A stretch of DNA of 64,000 nucleotides from Epiperipatus broadwayi (lineage: Eukaryota > Onychophora > Udeonychophora > Euonychophora > Peripatidae), in contig JAQFVV010000317.1 in assembly GCA_028023455.1 (NCBI GenBank), positions 186,001 to 250,000 of the forward strand. Direction: 5' to 3'. This document shows, piece after piece, positions 40,273-50,432 of the stretch. Made by a program: the position numbers and the translations under genes. Every line of letters starts with the position of its first letter. The stretch's first letter is position 1. The notes beneath the pieces were generated by a model. That model was not told the origin of the DNA. It saw only the letters and a program-made list of their open reading frames with translations, and searched no databases.

Positions 40273-40462
40273 ATCAAAACTACCCCAAATCTAAAATTAA
40301 ACCAGACCAGAATAAAAATAATATTAAAACACAACCTAAGGTTTCACTGCTATTATTTCTTTACACTTGAGAAGTCTGCTTGTAGCAGTGAAACCTTAGG
40401 TTGTGTTTTAATATTATTTTTATTCTGGTCTGGCTTAATTTTAGATTTGGGGTAGTTTTGAT
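40273..40462. repeat. Near-perfect 79-bp-arm hairpin (MITE-like) in the foldback's right arm
   Basis: Left arm 40273-40351 and right arm 40384-40462 are reverse complements with one mismatch in 79 bases, separated by a 32-base loop. It begins ATCAAAACTACCCC and ends GGGGTAGTTTTGAT. It interrupts the giant foldback's right arm: arm homology is found on both sides (up to about 40270 and again from about 40490). Its arms are far more alike than the giant arms, so it is a much younger insertion. It has no coding capacity. Likely a small foldback or MITE; the TA-rich flank hides any target duplication. Confidence 0.93.
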
Positions 40463-40669
40463 TTTATATTGACTAGTTTAGCTTTATGCTTGTAATGTTT
40501 ATATATATATATATGCACACACGCTATATTAGTGTGCTATGTAATTTAACTGGTTACAATATGTATATAGCTTCTGAAAATGAATATTAGTGCATATTAT
40601 TCTTCTACATACCATTATCATGTCTTTGCTATATCATTCTATTATTATTCCAAACAATATGAAAGTAAT

Positions 40670-41163
40670 TTATATATTAGACTATTTCCATCATCTAATA
40701 TTAAGTATTGAATGTTTTTAAAATATTTAACTTTATTTAAATCTTCAAATTACATTCAACTGATCTTCATGCATTGCTGGCCTGACCATTGAAAGTGCTA
40801 GCATCGGAATTGAATCTGGAACTGTTTTGATAGGTATTATTCTCTCTTCTTCAGGTATTTCTGTCTAACTAGTAGCAATACTAGCATGGAAATTGAACCT
40901 GGAACTTTGGTTTGACCAGTAACAATACTAACATGGGAATCGAAACTGGAACCAAGGTTCCAGGTTCAATTCCCATGCCAGTACTGGTCCTATTCAGGTC
41001 AAAAACACCTGAAGAAAAGAGAATAATACCTCTCAAAATGTTGTGCATATACCAACCTGTGTTCTATTACTAACAATTGAATGTAATTGGAAGATATAAA
41101 TAAAGTTAAATCTTTTTAAAGGCCTTTAATACTTAATATTGGAAATAGTCCAATATATAAATA
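40670..41163. repeat. Second palindrome, ~245-bp arms, with repeated B-box-like motif
   Basis: Centred on CTGGAACCAAGGTTCCAG at about 40946-40963. Outward, pairs include GGAATCGAAAC... with the right-arm GGTTCAATTCCCATG, TTCTTCAGGT near 40848 with ACCTGAAGAA near 41007, TTACATTCAA near 40750 with TTGAATGTAA near 41077, and GACTATTTCC near 40680 with GGAAATAGTC near 41141. Within the left arm the block CTAGCATGGAAATTGAACCT is repeated in variant form three times (near 40798, 40880 and 40928). In the right arm it reads GGTTCAATTCC, an exact RNA-polymerase-III B-box form, so a tRNA-derived SINE pair in head-to-head arrangement is possible. Confidence 0.85.
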
Positions 41164-42284
41164 CTACTAAAATACCATCATCACAAACTACTTAGATTGA
41201 ACATTCCAACATTATTTTATAAGCATTGCCAAATTAATGCTTTGAAAAAAAATAATTGTTTTGTTGTTCACAGCGTCTTTCGAAGAAAAGGAAATTATTT
41301 GTTAAACTGTTTTGTCTTTTTCAAAAAGCAATTGATAATTACATTATGGCTCATTTGACATTTGGGAATTATATGGATCAGTAGATTGTTGATAATTTAT
41401 AACTATTATTTAAAGGCCTTTACTGAGATTTGGTGTAAATTGAACAAAAGTTGAAATTTATCATTGATGTATTAGAATTTATCTTTTGGGATATTGCAGC
41501 AAGCTATTCAAATGAAGTTTTGCAAATGATAAAGAGCTGGTTTAGTGGTTTTTATGGTGAGTGAAATTATATTCAAATTGTAGGTGTCAGAGATTGCAGA
41601 TTGTATATATTATTTATAAAATATATATTGAAGATAAATTTATATATAGTTAGAGAACTAATAGAAAGAATGTTTAAATGTTTGAATGACAATTTATGAC
41701 TAAGGAAATTAGCAATGTTTTAAAATATGTATATATGTGTTTCTCGAAATAATAATCAGTTTGATAACAAAATGATTGTAAAATCTTTGAATGTAAGAGA
41801 ATTTATGCACTTTATCATGCATTCATGATTTAAATGATTTTATAACATATGCATTCATGATTTAAATGATTTTATAACATATTTTTTATTTATGTAAATT
41901 TGTGAAAGATAGGAAGCAGGATGTTTATATTAATAATTTAATATTGGTATGTTTTTGTTTTGTTTTTTATTAAGGAAAATACATATCCAATTACAATATA
42001 AATCTTGTTGGTATACATTTGTTTAGATTTGTTACACTTATTATAACAATCAGTAAATAACTTTCCAAATTAGAAAATATACCCATTTGATACATTAGTT
42101 ATTATTATGACAAATTAATTTCATGATCAGAGCAAGAAGCTCATCTTTCTAACTTAGTCTATAATTATTATGTAGCTAGTTTTATATCAGAACAACTGGC
42201 TCTTCATTTAGTGACTTAGCCAGTGATTATTATGCAGTCCATATTTTGATTGGTAGTGATCCTTTGTCATTCTCCATCTAACTG
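41164..42284. other. AT-rich spacer
   Basis: No gene was recognised. It holds a 32-bp tandem duplication (listed separately) and otherwise plain AT-rich DNA between the palindrome cluster and the minus-strand LINE. Confidence 0.55.
41818..41881. repeat. 32-bp perfect tandem duplication
   Basis: Units 41818-41849 and 41850-41881 are identical (start TGCATTCATGATTTAAATGA). Zero divergence means a recent event. Confidence 0.95.
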
Positions 42285-42315
42285 GACCATTTATTTTTTA
42301 AACTTGAATTAATAT

Positions 42316-43230
42316 TTAATTAGCATGCCTGAGAATAGGCTCTTCATCCAGTGCCCTAAGTTGCTCCCAAGTGTCCCCCGAGAGCTTTTCCAGCATTAAC
42401 AAGCAATCCCTGAACATAGTCTTTCGAATAAATTTTTTACATATCTCCCATGGTTTCTTACTTCCTTGCTTAAAAATAAAATAATTTCTAGTTAACCACA
42501 CGGCATAAAGCTAACATTCCCATTCTAATCCCAGCAAAAACACCATTCGTTATAGCTTTCTTGATTCTTTGATCGTTCATGTTAGCTGGCAGTACTCTGG
42601 TTATAATATTTTGTTTAGCAGGACTCAAAAATGGGGAAGCAGAAAACTATATCCAATAGTTTCATCCATTTTACATAAGCTAGATAGTGGTTTTATTTTA
42701 GAGAAATTTCTATAATATACCAAAAAATGATTCGTTGGAAAGACTTTCAAATTAAATGTTATGTTAGCAAAATTTCCTGATTAGTAATCTGGTAGATAAA
42801 TTGAGCTCAGTAATTAATTCAGTAATGTTTGCATGGATTTGTAACCTTTCCAGTAGTGTTAGTATTGTCAATAATTGATGTCGTAACTTTGTAAAATTTG
42901 TTGGCATATGCTAGCAGCTCCATGACTCACTTCATATGGGCGGTGGCATCTCAGTAGGCTCAATCTCATCCTGTAATGATTCCACTGGAAATCTTGCATT
43001 CTTTGCCTTAAGCATTGATAGGGATTTCTGAATAAAAAAGGTGTTAAGATCATGCAACCCAAGCCCATTCAGGTCTTTCGCTCTCTACATCTTGGCTAAA
43101 CTGATGGTTACTGTTTTCCTCTTCCACAAGATGCCAGTGCAGACTGAGTTTATTGCATTCTAAAAGGACCTGGTTGGTTTAAGACGTGGCATGAAGTAAT
43201 TAATTTGTCGAAGCCCCAACATGTTAATCA
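42316..43230 (-). pseudogene. LINE polyprotein C-terminal region
   Basis: Minus-strand fragments: NMLGLRQINYFMPRLKPT (about 43190), WKRKTVTISLAKM and DLNGLGLHDLN (about 43110-43050), then FLFRNPYQCLRQRMQDFQW (43030-42970) and MWLTRNYFIFKQG (42501-42460). W-K-x-x-x-x-x-I with a later G-L-G-L-x-D-L is the standard segment after the thumb in L1/Tx1-type and related LINEs. Several frames are needed to read it, with stops between, so it is decayed. Confidence 0.65.
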
Positions 43231-43436
43231 ATGCTGCCTTACCCGGGAGTGATAAGTAGATCCCTGAGAGAGTACTTTCAACCTTTTTGGTTTTATCTAG
43301 AATGCTGTTCTGCAGTGCTCTTTCTCATAGCCGACCTGGACAGCACCACAATAAGTTTTCCAGAGAATCTTGAAGGAATTGCTTTCACCTGATGGATCTT
43401 CCAAGTAGCAGATTTCACAGAGTTTGTTCTTAGCCC

Positions 43437-44160
43437 TTATCTCCCAGGGTTTTCATCCAGCAGTTTATATAGTTGGGGCAAGTATTTATGCGAGGGGAGG
43501 AAGACTGTAATGTCATCAACATATGATATGTGATGAACTTCCTCCTCTAGCACTGGGACAAACATTCCAGGATGTTTCTCAATAGCTGTTAATAGAGGGT
43601 TTATATAGGTTATGAAACACATGGTACTAAGAGATTACCCCTGGGGTATTGATGTGGTTTAAACTTTGGGGACAAAGAGCCATCCAATGATGTATATATT
43701 GATCCATTTAGCAACAGATTTGCTATAATTCTGATGTAGACTTTGGGTAACCCATAATGCTCCATAATTGAGAATAATTTTGCAGGCTCCATGGAGTCAA
43801 ATGTTGCTGCAAAGTCCACTTGCACCACAATAGGTCCTGGTGTTTTTTTGGTCCTTATATACTCCACCAATAAGGAAAATCTCCTTACTGCCTCAATGGT
43901 GGATGATCTCTTGTGGGAAAATTAGTGCAAGGAAATTTTACTGAGCAGCTGTTGTTGGATCTTATCCTTAACGAGTGATTCGATGCTTTTAATTAGTAAT
44001 GGGGTCACTGATATGGGTCTTAAATTAGTTAATGGAGATGGGATTCAATAGCTTTTTGAGAAAAGGTACAAGCGCAATAGGGTATGGCTTGGGGATGATC
44101 TGAAATTCCCCAGCCTGCATGCCAATGACTTGATGGATTATTTTAACTGTTAAATTACTC
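43437..44160 (-). pseudogene. LINE reverse transcriptase with YVDD motif (broken)
   Basis: In order on the minus strand: RPISVTPLLIKSIESLV (about 44020), STIEAVRRFSLLVEYIR, then VVQVDFAATFDSMEPAKLF (about 43820), which is motif A with the catalytic Asp followed by A-x-F-D-S. HYGLPKVYIRIIANLLLNGS and TSLDGSLSPKFKPH follow, then a damaged motif B. MCFITYINPLLTAIEKHPG (43622 downward) and HHISYVDDITVFLPSHKYL (about 43530) carry motif C, the Asp pair of the polymerase active site. The enzyme copies element RNA into DNA at the nicked target. Motif B falls at a frame break near 43620. Confidence 0.88.
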
Positions 44161-44399
44161 AGGTGCAACAAGACACATTGAAGTATCTGGATATACATAT
44201 TCTGGATAAGACCTCAGCCATTGGAGAATTTGCTGCTCAGTAGTGGCATGATCTTGCAATATTTGGTCACCTTTCCAAACATTTCCAATCTCGTAACTGA
44301 ATTTCTGCAAATTCTCCTCTAAAGTGATCCTCTATTTTCTCCAACATAGTGCTTCCTATGTAATTACAATTTTCTACGGGAGGCACTGAATGTGTTCGT

Positions 44400-45460
44400 C
44401 TTCTCCATGCACCAATCCCCCACCTCAAATAGCTTCATGTTCAGTTCTTCTTTATGGATAAATAGATCTTGGCTTTTTTTACTGCAGTATACTTTGCAGC
44501 CTCTTCTATTTATTTCTGTACTTTTTTTTGAGGCTAAGGATCTTTTTTACTCTGGCCTCCATATTTGTTAGCTCACTGACTCTTTCTGCTATGGTATCCA
44601 GCTCCTTTATCAGTCTTGTATATTTTTTGGTTCTCCTGGTGAAGGTGTTGATCAGAGAACATAAGATTCTCACAAATGCTGACCATGACTGCAATGGATC
44701 CAAGGAAAGGAGCTGGGTCTTGTGAAAGAGGATTTGCCTCAGAGAATATCCATTCAGGTGTATTTTTTTATTTAACATTCTGATTGTTTTCATGTTCATC
44801 ATGGGAATCAGTGATAGAGGGTCTACATTTAGGGATATTAACATGGCTAAATGATCAGAATAAGTTACCAATTGTAGTTCAGCTTTTAAATCATGATAAA
44901 TTTCACCACTGTAATAGAGAAATTAAATTATAGAGTTCTGTGCTGCTGTGTGTAGAAGGAAAAAGCATTTTGTGGGAAACATCCTTCACCACACAACAGC
45001 ACCCTATTAATCATATGCAGATATATCCTGTTAAATTAATGATAGCTCATGTTAAATTATCCAAATAATATTATTGGCAACACTGATGAGACCAAGACTG
45101 AGTTAATCCTATTAATTGTGTATTCAACCAATCTGGGGCCTTTTGTAAGGATCATTGATACATTTGTAATAGTAATTTCAAGTATTAATAGATCTTGACT
45201 AAGATATAAGTCTGCATCTGTCTAATTTAAGAGTTCCTCTTAATAATTACTGCTATTCCAGATGAGACTGCATTGGACCGATGATATATTAGGACCCCAG
45301 ATTGGCTAAGAGTTTAGTCAATCCTTGCATTGAACTGCCAGTGAAGTTTTGTTTTACTCAGGCAGATCACTTGTCTATCCATCTCTTGAGAGCATAAACT
45401 TTTTCCATGGAGTTTAGCCCTCTAATATTTACTCCCCCAATTTTGATAAGCATTTAACTG
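44400..45460 (-). pseudogene. LINE APE-type endonuclease and linker (broken)
   Basis: Near 45450 the minus strand reads LIKIGGVNIRGLNSMEKVY, then ALKRWIDKQVICLS and TKLHWQF: the N-terminal N-I-R-G-L and L-x-E-T-K blocks of LINE endonucleases, with the Glu lost. Near 44870, VTYSDHLAMLISLNVDP contains the catalytic S-D-H motif that closes the domain. After it, a helical linker rich in Lys/Arg (to 44506, RRTKKYTRLIKELDTIAERV) leads to the RT. The middle of the domain is riddled with stops. Confidence 0.78.
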
Positions 45461-45536
45461 ATGTTGCTATATTGGGAGATGAAGTTGTGGTACTTCCACG
45501 ATATATTTAATGTGACCATCTTATAGTTTTCCCAAA

Positions 45537-46500
45537 TCAAACAGAGTATGGACCCATCCCAGACACATTATCCAGTTTTCCAATTGTCTGCTCCTGTTGA
45601 TTTGGTTCAACATTTACCCTTCCTTGATTTGGTTCAACATTTACCCTTCCTTGATTTTCACACATCTGTTCCATGACCTTTTTAGAGCTAGTATCTGTAC
45701 CTTCTGTATCTTCACAAGTTTGCTTTATAACCACCTCAGTATTTTCTTAGGTTTTTTTTATTTTTGACTTCTTTGATCTTCTCTTGGTTGGTTTTAATCT
45801 TGGACATCTGGGCCTCATTGTTTTATTGCTATCACAGTCATCCTCAGAACCAATTTGTGAAGTCGGAATTGAGTCATCCTCTAGTTGTGCACTTGTAGAG
45901 TTGTGTGATTTCCTCTTGTTTGCTGTTAGGATCTATGTCTTGCTCTCAGTGATCAAATAATAATCTTCTAAACCAGTTCTACCAGTTATAGGGTGCTTGT
46001 CACTCATCTTACCTGGCTTAAATTTTGCTTTTTCACTTGACACCTAAATAGTAGGTGTCACAATTTCAACCTCCGTATCAATTAAGCTTACTTCATGATT
46101 TTTTAGCATGTCTTGCACACTTGCTGAGGCTACTTGTTGTTGATCCATGATTTCTTTACTCGCGTTAGCAGAATCTTGAGTTAGTTTGGTATTTTTGGAC
46201 TTTGCCTCGCATCTGTGAAATCTGCTGTTGCTGTAACCACATCTTTGACAATTTTTAGTTGGGCACGATCTCGTAAGATGTGTTCTGTCCCCACAGATGA
46301 AGAATTGTGGCTGAACATTATGTATGGACAGGAAATGGGACAATTTAATTTTTCTTATACTGATGCAAGATCTTTAAGAGATACTCCTTCTCCTAATTTT
46401 AGAGAGAAGGTTGCTGTATTTGATGGGAGTTCCAGCCCAAACCTTCTATTATAAAGATATTTAAATTCTGTAATAAGACCATACTTCTATAATAGTTTTT
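45537..46500 (-). pseudogene. LINE ORF1 with CCHC zinc knuckles (broken)
   Basis: At about 46310-46200 the minus strand reads CGDRTHLTRSCPTKNCQRCG, continuing YSNSRFHRCEAKSK. This gives two C-x2-C-x-H-x-C-type knuckles, with part of the first Cys set changed to FFIC. Upstream, LELPSNTATFSLKLGEGVSL (about 46430-46380) resembles the preceding domain of Tx1-type ORF1 proteins, which bind element RNA. Downstream the linker is polar and contains a short duplication, GRVNVEPNQ twice in 45537-45734. Frameshifts separate these parts. Confidence 0.7.
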
Positions 46501-46520
46501 GAAGATCAGTACCATTAAAA

Positions 46521-47280
46521 TACTGGTATGTTATAATGAGAATTTAATATACAAATATTAACATTGCTTTTTAAAAAAGTAAAATTAGACCATAAGATAA
46601 AATAGTAAGGAATAGATTTCATTGCTTAATGTTCTTAAATCATATTTCAAACTAAAGAAGGTTGTTTGCAAATTTTAATATTTGATTTAGATCTCTTCTG
46701 TCTTTAAATTCATTGGTAAATAATATTAAGTGTAGTATAAATCAGGCAAATAAGCATCAAATTGTGTATTTAATCATATGTTCAGAATCTGATGGTTTTA
46801 CTGTTTACTACGGTGGAACTAAAGCTCATTTGTTTATATATCTTAAGCACTCTATTCTAAATCTAATTCTATGTTCATTTGTCACGAGATAGATTCTAGT
46901 CATGATTGGTTTCCTCAGAAATTTAGCAATGTTATATATGAATCAATTGATGGAGAAAAAGAATAGTTAATTTAATATAATTCTAATAAATTTTTTGAAT
47001 CAGAGATTTAGTTGTGTGCAACTGACCATGCTCTTCAATTTTGATCTTTTTTTTTTTCATTATAATTGATTGTTATGATTCTAATGCACTGCATCCAAAG
47101 AGTGCTCACCTATAAATATTTTATAAGGTAATTATTGTGTTTGTCACAGTGGTGACTATATATACGTATATATATATGGCAATGAACTTTCAAGCATTAA
47201 ACATATTAATGCAACACTCTCCTGAATCAAATTAATTTTCGTTGCAAATGAAAACTGAATTCTTCATTCCCCAATATATA
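46521..47280. other. AT-rich spacer
   Basis: No gene was recognised. It ends in a TA-rich stretch that supplies the TA target site of the next element. A short (TA)n lies near 47156-47177. Confidence 0.5.
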
Positions 47281-48583
47281 CACCTTGGTCTCTTTTTATG
47301 CAGTAGATAGGTTTTTCAGAAAATGCACACAAAAATAGATTTAACTTATTTTGAAAAATGGGGGATACACACTGTAATTTTCAAAATTCACATAAAAGCA
47401 AAGTAACAACATAAAATTACTTTAAAATTCGCATAAGAAAAATATGACTAATAAAAAATTTTAAATTTGAAAAAAATTGATAAAAGACAAACTTTTTTAC
47501 TTTTTTTATTAACTACAGTTTTTAATTTTATTCAAAACAATATATTTTTATATGGAATTTACAATATTTTACATTTTTTCATACATGTACAGTATTTTAA
47601 TCATTATTGCTATTTGACGATATGCAGGTTCTCATAAGAGGAAATACAACTAGCACCAACTACATTTTTTTAAATTGCTCTTATAGTGGACTTGCCCAAA
47701 CTAAAATGTTTTCCAATCGTTGTTGATCCCTTCCATTTCGCTAAACAGATCGATTTTTTTGTTTACAAAGAAATTCATTTTCTTGGGTGTTTTCCCTCTC
47801 TATCAGGGTAAACTAAAAGTTTATAATAAAAATAAGAACTTAGACTTATGATAATAAAAAGACACCTACTTTCCACTGCTGGCAAAATTTAATTAAAACT
47901 AACAATTAAAAATTAATTTCTTATTTTTGTCTTTAATTTTTTAATTTTCAATTCTGTTTAAAAATCAAATTTTTTCATTTCACATCATATTAATTTCATA
48001 TCACATTACATAATTTTTAAATTGTTAATTACAATTAAAAATCAGATTTTAATTTTTAATTGTCAAATTTAATTGTGCCCACCGCTGTTACTCACCTTTT
48101 AAAAATAAACTTGCAGACACTAAATGATTAATTGATTATGTATTCTTTTTTTGAAAAGCAAAAATACAATGTGATTTAAAATGCAAAAACAATGCATAGT
48201 ATAGGCATCTATAACATTTGAACAGATTTATATTATAATCTTGTAAAATGTAATGTGTGTATATAAAATGGGGAAATCCTGATTTCAAATGAATTATGAA
48301 CTTTATTGCATAAAATCTATTACAGTACTATTATAAAGCGCTGAAAATATTGAAATTATTAGATGGAAGTCAAACTCCAATAATGCGCTATTACTTTAAA
48401 TATGATGTGTGCTTGCATGAAATTTATAATATTTAAAATAATAGTGCATTATCGAAGCTTGACTTCTAATCTAATAATTTTTATTGCACAAAAGAAAACA
48501 CATACAAAGATATTAAGAAGAAACATGAATCACATAACTTCAAAATCACATTAAAATAATATGCATAAAACGAGGTCCAGGTG
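47281..48583 (-). mobile_element. pogo/Tigger-like DNA transposon, internally decayed, copy 1
   Basis: The left end CACCTTGGTCTCTTTTTATG (47281) and the reverse complement of the right end (CACCTGGACCTCGTTTTATG, ending 48583) are imperfect terminal inverted repeats. Both are flanked by TA, the target duplication of Tc1/mariner/pogo elements. Homologous in inverted orientation to 51606-52668, sharing ends, the ATGACTAATAAAAAATTTTA-type block (about 47445), the AATTAAAAATCAGATTTTAA region and a subterminal palindrome (GAAGTC... near 48365-48465). Its length of 1.3 kb is short of an autonomous element of this group. A trace of transposase remains (next entry). Confidence 0.78.
47670..47790 (-). 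pseudogene. Transposase N-terminal HTH trace (CENP-B/pogo type)
   Basis: The minus-strand frame in this stretch reads KWKGSTTIGKHFSLGKSTIR followed by AI. The I-G-K-x-F-x-L-G-K-S-T-I-R-x-I pattern is the helix-turn-helix that CENP-B-like/pogo-Tigger transposases use to bind their inverted repeats. A stop follows after AI, and no DDE catalytic region was found anywhere in the element. Only about 40 codons survive. Confidence 0.65.
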
Positions 48584-48703
48584 TATAAATATACATTAGA
48601 CAATGGTATTTTTAGAGCAGGTGTCAAGTCACTGTAGATCACCTTGTATTTTAAATTCACAAGACAGAGTTAATTTTTTTTCATTTTAATAACTATGTAA
48701 ACA

Positions 48704-48740
<37 letters not shown>

Positions 48741-49967
48741 AGTCATTAAATTTTAAGCTGGTAGGGTATATCACAATTCTCAATATAATTTCAAATCTTA
48801 ATTAGATTTTGATATTCTATAATTAATACATGAAATGTCAAAGCTATAAATAACTTGGAAAATTGTTTCTAGTAAAGAATTGTACTTGTAGAAGTAGATA
48901 TAATTCCAGGGATATTGCTTTAGCATTAAAGGCAAGAAATAGTTATCTGGTAAATGATAGTTTGCTAGTCACAAGCTGAAGGCTTTTGTAAGGAATCTAG
49001 TGATTGTATGGCTATATATTTCAATTATCAAATAAGGAATTAAAAATGAATATAAAATACTTGCGCAATGATATATGTGCAATTGATTGGTGAAAAAGAT
49101 TGTAAAACATTATAAATGATGGAGATGGAAACTTGATTTTTTTTTCTAAGAAATATTGTAGGATAATCATGATTATATGTTTAAGTCACAAGCGAAAGAT
49201 TTATATATTGAAAGCTCCAGTTTAAGAAACAGTTTTTAATTAGATTATATTCTATTTCAGAGTATGCTTCATTAAAAATATATGTGAACATAGGGGAACT
49301 AATTTAGATTCTAACCACATTGAAATTACATTTTAATAGTAAATATCCCATGCCATTTGGTTCCAAACTTTTTCTTAGAGAGTGAAAATTATGAATATTT
49401 TTATTCCTTCCCTCATATCTGTTTTACCTATTTTTTTTCCACAGTCATTTCTATGCCACGTTTAAACACCCTTTAGTACATGTCTATATGCACATATAAG
49501 CATCAACACCGTTATATAGGTACAATCATATACATATTTATGTGTGGATAAATGACTGTAATATCAATTTATGTACATATATTGCAGCATTTATAATTCT
49601 TTTTTTAAATAACATTTTTATAAAATTTGTTTTCATAAAAAAAGAATGTACATATTAAATAATCTCTAAATAATATATTGGTTTTGGAATTTACATTTTG
49701 AATGGCATGTGGCATTTGGCTGGTAAAAGCTAGAGCAATTCTCAATTTTGATCTAATAAACCAGAAACAAACCACCACTTGACAAAGGTTATTTAAATGG
49801 GCTATAAAACAATATTATTTTTATTTCCAAGTTCACTACAAAGTGTAATGAATCACTTTTCCAGACTAAAACCAGTAAAAGTTTTATGCAATTAAAGAGA
49901 TCAAAAATTGAAGAAACAGATTCTCATAAAACTTAATAGGGAAATTAAGCATATGAGCTATAAAACT
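48584..49967. other. AT-rich DNA with one microsatellite
   Basis: No gene was recognised. (AT)n at 48709-48734. A G run sits at the right boundary (49974-49982). Confidence 0.5.
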
Positions 49968-50340
49968 TCAAATGGGGGGGGGTTCTCCGTTAAACATCTT
50001 GCTAACGAGTTTTGGTCTGAAAAATAGATTTAAAGCAGTATTCCTACTGCAAAGGGAGTTTTTTTTTCTGTAAATTTTTGTGAAGTCAAGCCATACAATA
50101 TGGCAGGCTAGAAGAAGAGATTTGCTGCCTCTCTGTTTCGAAATGACTCTCCTTTCCTCCTGTATGCCTAAGGGTATGAGCAGTATTGCCAGGAGAAGAG
50201 ATCTCGCAGCCTGCCGTGAGACCGTAAATCTGCCCTGAAAAGAAATGCCACTACACCACGATGCCCCTGTTTGATGTCTTTGCATTCCAGATACTACCAC
50301 CTGTTTGATGTACCGCATTCAATCCTGCTAAGAAGACTGG
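49968..50340 (-). mobile_element. GC-richer segment, possible tRNA-related SINE
   Basis: A 370-bp patch much less AT-rich than the surroundings, with CG dinucleotides. On the minus strand CATCGTGGTGTAGTGGCATT (about 50262-50243) resembles an A box (TGGTGTAGTGG), and GGTCTCACGGC about 30 bases on is a poor B box. An open frame of 116 codons covers the patch on the same strand but has no recognisable domain; it ends in the poly-G/C run, so I do not call it a gene. Alternatives are an LTR piece or an unrelated insertion. Confidence 0.35.
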
Positions 50341-50432
50341 TAATATTTTTAAAAGACTGCAGCTCTATAAATTAATCTATAAACTCTAATCTAACCTAGC
50401 TTATTTACTATAAAGAATGTTTTAGATAAATT

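Larger units (their letters stand above)
33640..40585. repeat. Giant diverged foldback (inverted repeat), ~7 kb overall
   Basis: The sequence is an inverted repeat with its centre at about 37930. Matched pairs, left against the reverse complement of right: 37908-37924 with 37935-37951 (exact, 10-base loop); the ATGATCTC/GAGATCAT region near 37770 and 38110; CATCATCCTGGTTGGC at 37270 with GCCAACCAGGATGATG at 38595; TTGTTAGAATTGTTTCCATCATC near 37140 with the segment near 38730; the ATAGATAGAA block at 36770 with 39025; TCCTGATGATGACAA at 35829 with 39395; TTATTATCACCTTAGATGAT at 35406 with 39945; TAGAAATAAACAC near 35125 with 40235; ACACTAATATAG near 33670 with 40520. Arms are about 2.5-3 kb once insertions are removed and differ by many substitutions and indels. 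No transposase was recognised. Confidence 0.88.
42285..46520 (-). mobile_element. Near full-length, broken L1/Tx1-like LINE
   Basis: A continuous minus-strand series of retrotransposon domains in the order expected for the L1/Tx1 group. ORF1 has zinc knuckles (about 46.4-46.0 kb), followed by a charged linker (46.0-45.5), APE-type endonuclease (45.45-44.8), a helical linker (44.8-44.4), reverse transcriptase (44.15-43.4) and a C-terminal region (43.3-42.3). It is less AT-rich than the surroundings throughout, which outlines the insertion. Stops and frameshifts are scattered, so it is inactive. No poly-A tail was resolved near 42285; the 5' end is placed near 46520, where coding likeness fades. 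The clade is inferred from ORF1 type and C-terminal pattern, and other APE-type LINEs are not excluded. Confidence 0.8.

Noticed and set aside
45537-45734. Short repeat GRVNVEPNQ as a possible repeat protein
   Set aside because: It is a small duplication in the linker of the decayed LINE ORF1, not an independent gene.
49968-50318. 116-codon minus-strand open frame
   Set aside because: It covers a GC-richer SINE-like patch and ends in a homopolymer run. Stops are rarer in GC-richer DNA, and the sequence shows no domain.
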